Source: Propionibacteriaceae bacterium
GTDB taxonomy: Bacteria > Actinomycetota > Actinomycetes > Propionibacteriales > Propionibacteriaceae
DNA length: 10,107 bases
Reading direction: 5' to 3'
Assembly (NCBI GenBank): GCA_030450535.1
Contig: JAKDIK010000069.1
Coordinates: forward strand, 1-10,107
Of this stretch, positions 1 through 6,678 are shown one piece after another; the first letter of the stretch is position 1; each line of letters begins with the position of its first letter. Below the pieces are notes generated by a model. The model was not told the DNA's origin, did not search any database, and saw only the letters and a list, made by a program, of their open reading frames with translations. Made by a program: the position numbers and the translations under genes.

Positions 1-9
1 GCTTGCCCC

Positions 10-792
10 ATGGTGGGACGCCGGACGCCCCGGGCTCGGCGGGCGATCACGCGGCTGGACGCCGCACGCAGCCGGTTCCGCAGCACCCGCGGGCCGATGC
101 GGGTGCTCACCGTGCTGGCTTGCGTGGTCGCCGGGTTCATGATGGCGACGAGCGCGCTGGCGTCCCGCGGCAATGACCTGCGGCCCGACCGCACCACCGA
201 GTTCTCCCGCCTCGTCGCCCAGGAGGCCGACCGCGCCGACGATCTGGCCCGCGAGGCGGCCACCCTGCGCGCGCAGATCGACGACCTCACCCGGGCCTCC
301 GCCACCCGCAGTGACCCGGACGCCGCGGCGCTCACGGCCGCCGCCGAGGTGGCGGCGGCGGTCGGGGTGCTGGGCCCCGCGGTCAGCGTGACGCTGACGG
401 ACGCCCCCGCCTCCGTCCAGCCCGCCGGCGTGGACGCCGACCTGCTAGTCGTCCATCAGCAGGACATCCAGGCCGTGGCCAACGCCCTGTGGCGCGGGGG
501 GGCAGAGGCGATGACCATCCAGGGCCAGCGCGTCTCCAGTCGCACCGGCATCAAGTGCGTCGGCAACACCGTGGTGCTGCACGGCGTCCCGTACGCCCCG
601 CCGTACGTCATCACCGCCATCGGTGACCAGGGCCAACTCGAGCGGGCGCTCGCCGATTCGGACTACCTGCGCATCTACCGCCAGTACGTCGACACCTATC
701 GCCTCGGCTACGCCGTCGCCCGGACGTCCGAGGTCACCATGCCCGCCTACCAGGGCCCTGCCGAGTTCACCCACGCCCGCGTGGCCCGCTGA
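10..792 (+). CDS. DUF881 family membrane-anchored protein
   Basis: The 260-residue product has a basic cytoplasmic N-terminus (about residues 1-30, rich in Arg), one hydrophobic segment at about 31-51, a short coiled-coil-like stretch at about 62-96 (EADRADDLAREAATLRAQID), and then the DUF881 domain. Family hallmarks seen are the QQDIQAVANALWRGGAEAMTI block (residues 150-170), GQRVSS (172-177), IKCVGNTVVLHG (181-192) and the PPYVITAIGD segment (197-206). The family (related to Bacillus YlxW/YlxX) has no firm biochemical function. In actinobacteria it sits beside crgA, trpG and pknB, so a role around division or wall growth is an inference from context. No ribosome binding site can be judged, because only nine bases precede the ATG and the frame stays open to the window edge. 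ATG codons at residue 30 (position 97) or further upstream remain possible starts. The stop codon lies inside the first copy of a tandem repeat. Confidence 0.88.
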   Translation: MVGRRTPRARRAITRLDAARSRFRSTRGPMRVLTVLACVVAGFMMATSALASRGNDLRPDRTTEFSRLVAQEADRADDLAREAATLRAQIDDLTRASATRSDPDAAALTAAAEVAAAVGVLGPAVSVTLTDAPASVQPAGVDADLLVVHQQDIQAVANALWRGGAEAMTIQGQRVSSRTGIKCVGNTVVLHGVPYAPPYVITAIGDQGQLERALADSDYLRIYRQYVDTYRLGYAVARTSEVTMPAYQGPAEFTHARVAR

Positions 793-850
793 GCACACGC
801 TCTGCCCTGAACACACGCTCTGCCCTGAACACACGCTGCCCTGAACACAC
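791..850 (+). repeat. 18-bp tandem repeat overlapping the DUF881 stop codon
   Basis: Copies read gagcacacgctctgccct (791-808), gaacacacgctctgccct (809-826), a 16-nt copy lacking one CT (827-842), and a partial gaacacac (843-850). The repeat starts within the TGA stop (790-792) of the upstream gene, and each later copy boundary regenerates CTGA. It fills most of the 95-bp gap before trpG. No clear promoter or terminator is visible within it. It is a candidate variable-number tandem repeat. Confidence 0.9.
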
Positions 851-887
851 TGGGGGCGTCGCCGGCGGCGTGGGGAACAATGGACCC

Positions 888-1523
888 ATGGCCCGGATCC
901 TCGTCGTCGACAACTACGACTCCTTCGTCTACAACATCGTCAGCTACCTCGCCCAGATCGGAGCCGAGGTCGAGGTCTGGCGCAACGACGATCCGCGCTT
1001 CGACGATCCCGCCTGGCCGGACGGCTTCGACGGCGTCCTGCTCTCGCCCGGCCCCGGGACGCCCGAGGCCGCCGGCGTCTGCATCGACGTCGTGCGCCAC
1101 CACGCCGGTCGCGTCCCGATCTTCGGGGTGTGCCTGGGGTTGCAGTCCATCGGGGTGGCCTACGGTGGCGTCGTCGACCGGGCACCCGAATTGCTGCACG
1201 GCAAGACCTCGCTGGTCCACCACGACGGCCGCGGCGTGTTCGCCGGGCTGGCGTCCCCCCTCACCGCGACGCGCTACCACAGCCTCGCCATCGAGCCCGC
1301 GACGCTGCCGGACGCCCTGGAGGTCTCGGCCTGGACCGACTCCGGCGTCATCATGGCCGTCCGCCACCGCACGCTGCCGGTCGAGTGCGTCCAGTTCCAC
1401 CCCGAGTCGGTGCTCACCGAGGGCGGCTACCAGATGCTCGCCAACTGGCTCGCCGCGTGCGGGGACGACGACGCCCGCGCCCGTGCGGTGGGCCTCGCGC
1501 CGCTCATGGCCGTCCGGGGCTGA
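888..1523 (+). CDS. trpG: Glutamine amidotransferase, anthranilate/aminodeoxychorismate synthase component II
   Basis: This 211-residue class I glutamine amidotransferase releases ammonia from glutamine for the chorismate-using partner subunit (TrpE for anthranilate, or PabB for 4-amino-4-deoxychorismate). Seen from the ATG at 888: the N-terminal ILVVDNYDSFVYN signature (4-16), the LLSPGPGTP oxyanion-region motif (51-59), the nucleophile elbow GVCLGLQ with Cys82, HGK (104-106), RYHSL (129-133), and QFHPES with catalytic His171 and Glu173. All catalytic residues are present and the length is normal. I chose 888 because family members begin M-x-ILVVDNYDSF and a GGGGAA (872-877) lies 10 nt upstream; an in-frame GTG at 870 would add six residues. 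No synthase partner is in the window, so TrpG and PabA cannot be separated. The location next to pknB matches the M. tuberculosis gene called trpG. It converges with pknB. Confidence 0.93.
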   Translation: MARILVVDNYDSFVYNIVSYLAQIGAEVEVWRNDDPRFDDPAWPDGFDGVLLSPGPGTPEAAGVCIDVVRHHAGRVPIFGVCLGLQSIGVAYGGVVDRAPELLHGKTSLVHHDGRGVFAGLASPLTATRYHSLAIEPATLPDALEVSAWTDSGVIMAVRHRTLPVECVQFHPESVLTEGGYQMLANWLAACGDDDARARAVGLAPLMAVRG

Positions 1524-1598
1524 CGCGGGGCCGTCCGGGGCCGAGCGGGGCCGTCCGGGGCCGAGCGGGGCCGTCCGGGGCCGTCCGGGGCTGACGCG
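1508..1598 (+). repeat. 10-bp-period GGGG array at the trpG stop; G-quadruplex candidate
   Basis: Decamers of the form ccgtccgggg or ccgagcgggg follow one another from 1531 to 1590, with a further ccgtccgggg at 1510-1519. Runs of four G lie at 1516-1519, 1527-1530, 1537-1540, 1547-1550, 1557-1560, 1567-1570, 1577-1580 and 1587-1590. All gaps are 6 nt except the first, which is 7 nt. A 20-nt stretch containing the trpG stop codon (1508-1527) recurs exactly at 1579-1598, so the array is bracketed by a direct repeat. It occupies most of the 107-bp gap between the convergent genes trpG and pknB. No classical hairpin plus T-tract terminator is seen there. A structural role is inferred, not shown. 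Confidence 0.92.
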
Positions 1599-1630
1599 CG
1601 GACGACCCGACCGTGGGATCCGGGTGGGCC

Positions 1631-3763
1631 TCAGTCGCCGTCGGACGGCGAGGTCGTCGGGGACGGACTCGTCGGGCTGGGCGACGGCGGCGCGGCCGCG
1701 CCCACGACGAGCACGATGGGTTCGGTCTTCGCCACGGTGCGGCCCTCGCCCGGCTCGGAGTACATGACGAAACCGACTCGCTCGGCCGCCGCCGTCTCGG
1801 TGCGCGTCGTCACGTTGCTGAAGCCCAGATCGCCCAGGCGTCGCTGGGCATCCGCGGGGGTGGATCCGGACAGGTCGGGGATGGTCGCCCGTCCGGTGGT
1901 GGCCGTCACCGTGACCCGGGACGACTTGGCCACCACTTCCCCGGCTGCGGGCGAGACCCCGGTGACGATGTCCGGCGCGGCGTCGGCGCCCTCGTCGGTG
2001 GCGGACGCGCGGCTCACATTGGTGAAGCCGGCCGCGGCGAGCGCCTGGCTCGCCGCGTCGAAGGTTTGTCCCTCCAGACCACTCGGGATCGCCGCGAGCT
2101 CGGTGTTGACGACCGTCAGCGTGATCCTCGTGCCGGTGGCCACCTCCGTCCCAGCGCTCGGCGACACCGACAAAACGGTGCCGGCCACGGCGTCCACGGG
2201 GGTGTCCTCCTCGGCCGCCGGGGTCTGCCCGACATTGGTGAAGCCGGCCTGGTCCAGGATTTGCTGCGCCTCCTCGAACGGGCGCCCCTCGAGCCCCTCC
2301 GGGATGCGCTGCCGCTCCGGGCCCGCGTTCACGGTCAGCGTGACGGTGGAGTCCCGCTCCACGCGGGTACCCGAGACCGGGTTCACCCCGATCACCGTGC
2401 CCACCGTGGTGTCGTCCGGCCCCCGCGTCGTTTCGACCACGGGGGTGAGCCGTGCCTCGGTGACCCGCGCCTCCGCGACCGCCTGCGTCTGGGTCAGCAG
2501 ACCGCTCGGCACCTCCACCATGACCGGACCGGTGTCGCGATTCGCCAGCAGGAACGCCGCGGTCGCCGCCACGATCGCCAGCAGGATGCCGATCGTCCAG
2601 CCCACCGCCTGGCGCCGGCGACGTTCACGCACCGGCGCGATGGCGCCGGTGCCCGTCGCGCCCATCGTGTCGGACCCCATCGTCGTTTCGGTGGCGCTCA
2701 CCCCGGACGCCGGCGTCCCGGGGGGCAGGACGGCCGTCGCCGCGCTCGCCGCGCCGGCGGCCACCAGCGGCGGGACCGGCGGCGGCAGGGTCGCCGTGAC
2801 GCGCTGACCGCCCAGGATGCGCCCGATGTCGTCGCGCATCTCGGCAGCGGTCTGGTAGCGCGCCTGTGGCTCCTTGGCCAAGGCGCGCAGCACGACGGCG
2901 TCCATCGGCGCCGTGATCTCCGCATCGAGCTCGGATGGCGGCCGCGGCGTCTCGCGCACGTGCTGGTAGGCCACCGACACCGGCGAATCCCCCGTGAACG
3001 GCGGACGCCCCACCAGCAGCTCGTACATGAGGCAGCCCGCGGAGTAGATGTCGGAGCGGGCGTCCACGGTCTCGCCGCGTGCCTGCTCCGGCGAGAGGTA
3101 CTGCGCGGTGCCGATGACGGCCGCGGTCTGCGTCATGGTCGCCGACGTGTCCGACACCGCCCGGGCGATGCCGAAATCCATCACCTTGATGACGCCGGTG
3201 GGCGTGAGCATCACGTTGGCGGGCTTGATGTCCCGGTGCACGATGCCCGCCTTGTGGCTGTAGCTCAGCGCGTCCAGGACGCCCTGGGTGAACTCCAACG
3301 CGCGGCGCGGCAGGATCGGACGCCCCTCGCGGAGGATGTCGCGCAGCGTCCGGCCGTGCACCAGCTCCATGACGATGTAGGGGACACCCACGCTGGTGCG
3401 CGGATCCGGCTCCTCGCCGGTGTCGTACACCGAGACGATGTTCGGGTGGTTGAGGCCGGCCGACGCCTGGGCCTCCCGGCGGAACCGCGCCTGAAACGTG
3501 GGATCGCTGGCCAGATCGAGACGCAGCTCCTTGACGGCCACGTCACGCCCGAGCCGGATGTCGCGGGCCTGGCTGACGACCGCCATACCGCCCCGGCCGA
3601 TCACCTTGCCGAGCTGGTAGCGCCCGCCCAACAGACGCGGCTCACCGGACGCCGAGTGCGGCGAGTAGGGCGGGGCCGGCGGCCCGGAGGGGCTCTGGGG
3701 GAGCCTCTGCGTCGCCTCCGGCTCGATCGCCGTCGGGTCGTTGGTCATCTGCTCGTCGCTCAT
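1631..3763 (-). CDS. pknB: Transmembrane Ser/Thr protein kinase with four PASTA repeats
   Basis: This 710-residue PknB-type kinase couples extracellular wall fragments or lipid II to Thr phosphorylation of wall-synthesis proteins. Domains: a Pro/Ser-rich N-terminal extension (1-46), a kinase domain (about 48-318), a Thr-containing juxtamembrane linker, one membrane helix (about 388-407), PASTA units at about 416-481, 485-553, 557-623 and 626-688, and a Ser/Pro/Thr tail. Kinase residues seen: Gly loop GRGG (56-59), Lys78, Glu97, HRD with Asp178, Lys180, Asn183, DFG (196-198), and activation-loop Thr206, 209, 211 and 213 before SPE (224-226). The kinase appears active. Start: the ATG forms an ATGA overlap with the pbpA stop and has GAGG 7 nt upstream; a longer upstream reading would lie inside pbpA. 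It is the last gene of the operon. Unlike the M. tuberculosis cluster, no pknA lies between it and pbpA. Confidence 0.97.
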   Translation of the reverse strand: MSDEQMTNDPTAIEPEATQRLPQSPSGPPAPPYSPHSASGEPRLLGGRYQLGKVIGRGGMAVVSQARDIRLGRDVAVKELRLDLASDPTFQARFRREAQASAGLNHPNIVSVYDTGEEPDPRTSVGVPYIVMELVHGRTLRDILREGRPILPRRALEFTQGVLDALSYSHKAGIVHRDIKPANVMLTPTGVIKVMDFGIARAVSDTSATMTQTAAVIGTAQYLSPEQARGETVDARSDIYSAGCLMYELLVGRPPFTGDSPVSVAYQHVRETPRPPSELDAEITAPMDAVVLRALAKEPQARYQTAAEMRDDIGRILGGQRVTATLPPPVPPLVAAGAASAATAVLPPGTPASGVSATETTMGSDTMGATGTGAIAPVRERRRRQAVGWTIGILLAIVAATAAFLLANRDTGPVMVEVPSGLLTQTQAVAEARVTEARLTPVVETTRGPDDTTVGTVIGVNPVSGTRVERDSTVTLTVNAGPERQRIPEGLEGRPFEEAQQILDQAGFTNVGQTPAAEEDTPVDAVAGTVLSVSPSAGTEVATGTRITLTVVNTELAAIPSGLEGQTFDAASQALAAAGFTNVSRASATDEGADAAPDIVTGVSPAAGEVVAKSSRVTVTATTGRATIPDLSGSTPADAQRRLGDLGFSNVTTRTETAAAERVGFVMYSEPGEGRTVAKTEPIVLVVGAAAPPSPSPTSPSPTTSPSDGD

Positions 3764-5184
3764 CGCATCGCCTCGATCACTGCTCGGGCCACGGGGGCCG
3801 CATATCGTCCGCCGGAGACGTCGCTGCCGTCCACGCCGGCGTCCTGCACGAAGACGGCCACCGCGACCGTCGGGTTGTCCGCCCACGCGACGAACCACGC
3901 GTAGGGCGTCCGCTCACCGGTCACGGCCGTGCCGGTCTTGCCGCCGACGCGGACGCCGCTGATCGCCGCCCGGCTGCCGGTGCCGTCGGTCACCACGCCG
4001 ACCATCATGTCCTGCAGCGCCCGAGCGTTGGCCTCGCTGAGGGCCACCGACAGTTGGCGAGGGGAGTGCTGGCTGACCACGGTGAGGTCGTTGGCGCGGA
4101 CGCTGCTCACCAAGTAGGGCTCCATGACCACCCCGTTGTTGGCGATCGCGCCGCCCACCATCGCCATCTGCAGCGGTGTGGCCGCGACGTCGAAGGCGCC
4201 GATGGAGCTCATCATCGTCTGGGCCGCGTCGGGAGCGGCCGGGAAGCGGGACGCCACGCCGTTCAGCTCGGGCAGTTGCGCCGCGTCGAACCCGAACCGC
4301 TCGGCCTGGGCGCGCAGCGCGTCGGCGCCCAGGAACCCGCCCAGGTTCGCAAAGGCCGTGTTGCACGACACGATCAGCGCCTGCCGGAGCGTGATCCGGT
4401 CGCCGCCGCAGCTCCCCGCGTTGCTGAGCTGATGGGTCGAGCCGGGCAACTGGACGCTGCTGGGCGAGTCCAGCAGCTGGTCCGGCGTCATGCCCGACTC
4501 CAGCGCGGCCGCGCTCACCACGAGCTTGAAGGTCGAGCCGGGCGGGTAGATCTCGCGCACCGCCCTGTTGGAGAGTGGGGCGGAGGTGTCGGCGTTGAGT
4601 GCGTCCCACGCCTGCGTGGTGGCGGTGAGGTCGTGCGCGGCCAAGTCCGACGGATCGAAGGTCGGCGAGGTCACGAGCGCCTTCACGGCGCCTGTGGTGT
4701 AGTCCAGCGCCACGACCGCCCCGGGTCGGTTGCCGAGGGCGTCCGCGGCAGCCCGCTGGGCTGCGGCGTCCAGCGTGGTCTCCAGCGACGCCCCCGTCGG
4801 ACGCCGGCCCGCCGCCATGTCGACGATGCGCTCCAGGAACTGGGCGTCCGAGGTGCCGGCGAGCTGCGCGTTGTAGTACTGCTCCAGCCCCGACCCGCCG
4901 TACAGGAACGAGTAGAAGCCGGTCACCGACGCGTAGAGGGGGCCATGGGCGTAGGTGCGTTGAAAGCCGTAGCGGTCGTCCACGGGTTCGCTCGACACCA
5001 CGGCGGAGTTGCCGACGAGGATGTCGCCGCGGTCGGTGCCGAAGGCGGCGTCGCGGACGCGGCGGTTGTTCGGGTCGGCCGTGAGCGACGGCGTCCGGAA
5101 CACGTAACTGAAGGTGGCGTTCACCATGAGCGCGACGAACATGATCATGACGACGACGCTCACCCGACGGATGGGCCCGTTCAT
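3760..5184 (-). CDS. pbpA: Class B penicillin-binding protein, D,D-transpeptidase
   Basis: This 474-residue protein crosslinks peptidoglycan stem peptides on the outer face of the membrane. It has one N-terminal membrane anchor (about 8-28), a short N-terminal pedestal region with the DRGDIL motif (51-56), and a C-terminal transpeptidase domain. Active-site motifs are intact: STFK with Ser217 as acyl-enzyme nucleophile, SCN (273-275) and KTGTA (416-420). Cys259 and Cys274 flank the SCN region and could form a disulfide; that is inference. Length and layout match actinobacterial PbpA (about 490 residues). The ATG overlaps the rodA stop as ATGA, with GAGGG 3 nt upstream, so translation is probably coupled. 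RodA is its expected glycosyltransferase partner. In M. tuberculosis PbpA is reported to be a PknB substrate and linked to septation; I infer the same type of role here. Confidence 0.96.
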   Translation of the reverse strand: MNGPIRRVSVVVMIMFVALMVNATFSYVFRTPSLTADPNNRRVRDAAFGTDRGDILVGNSAVVSSEPVDDRYGFQRTYAHGPLYASVTGFYSFLYGGSGLEQYYNAQLAGTSDAQFLERIVDMAAGRRPTGASLETTLDAAAQRAAADALGNRPGAVVALDYTTGAVKALVTSPTFDPSDLAAHDLTATTQAWDALNADTSAPLSNRAVREIYPPGSTFKLVVSAAALESGMTPDQLLDSPSSVQLPGSTHQLSNAGSCGGDRITLRQALIVSCNTAFANLGGFLGADALRAQAERFGFDAAQLPELNGVASRFPAAPDAAQTMMSSIGAFDVAATPLQMAMVGGAIANNGVVMEPYLVSSVRANDLTVVSQHSPRQLSVALSEANARALQDMMVGVVTDGTGSRAAISGVRVGGKTGTAVTGERTPYAWFVAWADNPTVAVAVFVQDAGVDGSDVSGGRYAAPVARAVIEAMR

Positions 5185-6677
5185 CGGCCCTCACCCCCGG
5201 CGGCCGGCTGGCCCCCGTAGTCGGCCGGGTCGGGACGAGGGGCGGTGGCGGGCGAGCTGCCGGCGGTGGCGCCCAGCGAGGGCAGGGCCGCGGTGGTGTC
5301 GCCCGACAGCGAGGCGTACTCCCCGGACGCCGCCGGCGTCAGTTGCGGTCGGCGCGCCTGGTGGGTGATGGTCATCATGAGTCCGACGAGCAGGTAGTTG
5401 GCGATCAGCGAGCTGCCGCCCTGCGACACGAACGGCGTCGTGACGCCGGTGAGCGGCAGCAGCCGGGTGACGCCGCCCACGATCGTGAACACCTGTAGGG
5501 CGAACACGAACGCCACGCCCGCGGCCAGCAGCTTGCCGAACGGCTCGGTGGACGCCAGCGCCGTGCGCATCACGCGGGCGACGATGAGGCCGAAGAGCAG
5601 CACCAGCGCGCAGAAGCCGACCAGGCCGAGCTCCTCGCCGAGGGCGGCGGCGATGAAGTCGTTCTTGGCCAGCGGCGTGAGGTAGGGGCGTCCCTCGCCC
5701 CAGCCCGTGCCGAACAGTCCGCCCCAGGCGAGGCCGAACTGGGCGCTGATCACCTGCAGGTTGCGGTCGTAGTCTGTGAAGGGGTGAAGCCACGACGCGA
5801 ACCTGGTCTGGACGTGGTCGAACAGGGTGTAGCCCAAGAACCCGAGCACGAGGAACATGAGCAGGCCGAGGATGGCCCAGCCGACCCGTTCGGTGGCGAC
5901 ATAGAGCATCATCACGAACAGGCCGAAGAAGAGCAGCGTCGTGCCGAGGTCGCGCTGGAACACGAGGATGACCAGAGCGAATCCCCAGGCGATGCCGATC
6001 GGCCCGAGGTCGCGGGCGCGCGGGAGGTCGATGCCGAGTATGCGGCGTCCGGCCATGGCCAGCACGTCGCGCTTCTCGACGAGGTAGGCGGCGAACGCGA
6101 TGGCGAGCACCACCTTGGCCAGCTCCGAGGGCTGGAAGCTGAACGGGCCCACCGAGATCCAGATGCGGGCGCCGTGGTTCTCCCGACCCAGCACGGGCAG
6201 CAGCGGCATCATGAGCAGCGCCAGGCCGCCGAGGAACCACACGTAGGTGTAGCGCTGCAGCCGCCGGTGGTCGCGCAGGAACACCACGGCGAGGCCGTAG
6301 ACGGTGACCGCCGCGAACAGCCACAGCATCTGCAACTCGGCGCTGCGCAGTCCGTCGGCCTGGTCGAGCCGGTGGATCATCGAGATCCCCAGCCCGGTGA
6401 GCAGGAACACGACAGGCAGGATGATCGGGTCGGCGTAGGGCAGCCGCCACTTGGTGATGCCCCAGGCGAGGAGTCCCAGCGCGAACCAGGCGCCGACCCC
6501 GACGTACCACGGTCCGCCGAACTGGGCGGGCCCGACCGTCATGAGCCAGTCGCGCGGCAGCGCATCGTACTGGTTCAGGTTCGTCAGTAGATATCCGGAC
6601 GCCCCCAGCGCGAGTGCCATGAGCATCATGAGCAGCGACGCGACGCTGCGCTGGCGGTGGACGACGACCTCGGACAC
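5181..6677 (-). CDS. rodA: SEDS-family peptidoglycan glycosyltransferase RodA/FtsW
   Basis: This 498-residue polytopic membrane protein polymerises lipid II into glycan strands together with the adjacent class B PBP. Hydrophobic helices run from about residue 12 to 440. Signature blocks seen are GRENHGARIWISVGPFSFQP followed by SELAKV (164-189), the extracytoplasmic loop WLHPFTDYDRN (296-306), GGLFGTGWGEG (319-329), NDFIAAALGEELG (339-351) and TTPFVSQGGSS (413-423). Asp302 in that loop is the likely counterpart of the catalytic Asp of SEDS enzymes. A Ser/Ala/Pro-rich cytoplasmic tail of nearly 60 residues follows the last helix; its role is unknown. The start is GTG, one base after the pstP stop (TGA-C-GTG), with GGAGG 9 nt upstream. 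Cluster position favours the RodA name over FtsW, but sequence alone does not strictly separate them. Confidence 0.95.
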   Translation of the reverse strand: MSEVVVHRQRSVASLLMMLMALALGASGYLLTNLNQYDALPRDWLMTVGPAQFGGPWYVGVGAWFALGLLAWGITKWRLPYADPIILPVVFLLTGLGISMIHRLDQADGLRSAELQMLWLFAAVTVYGLAVVFLRDHRRLQRYTYVWFLGGLALLMMPLLPVLGRENHGARIWISVGPFSFQPSELAKVVLAIAFAAYLVEKRDVLAMAGRRILGIDLPRARDLGPIGIAWGFALVILVFQRDLGTTLLFFGLFVMMLYVATERVGWAILGLLMFLVLGFLGYTLFDHVQTRFASWLHPFTDYDRNLQVISAQFGLAWGGLFGTGWGEGRPYLTPLAKNDFIAAALGEELGLVGFCALVLLFGLIVARVMRTALASTEPFGKLLAAGVAFVFALQVFTIVGGVTRLLPLTGVTTPFVSQGGSSLIANYLLVGLMMTITHQARRPQLTPAASGEYASLSGDTTAALPSLGATAGSSPATAPRPDPADYGGQPAAGGEGR

Positions 6678-6678
6678 G

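Noticed and set aside
791..850. CRISPR array
   Set aside because: Copies abut directly with no spacers; it is a plain tandem repeat. The same applies to the arrays at 1508-1598 and 6748-6858.
1636..1650. Inverted repeat CGCCGTC-G-GACGGCG as a terminator for the convergent genes
   Set aside because: It lies within the last pknB codons, has a loop of only 1-3 nt and no T-tract. It may contribute to RNA structure but cannot be called a terminator.
880..1767. A 295-codon open frame overlapping trpG in another frame
   Set aside because: Ser/Arg/Pro/Thr-rich out-of-frame reading of trpG that runs into the repeats and the end of pknB; trpG itself has every catalytic motif.
1613..3904. A 763-codon open frame on the + strand opposite pknB
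   Set aside because: It is antisense to a fully conserved kinase with four PASTA repeats. Its product is Arg/Gly/His-rich without recognisable domains, the usual by-product of high GC with few stops.
4054..5220. A 388-codon open frame on the + strand opposite pbpA
   Set aside because: Antisense to pbpA with a His/Arg/Gly-rich composition and no family match; a shadow of codon bias.
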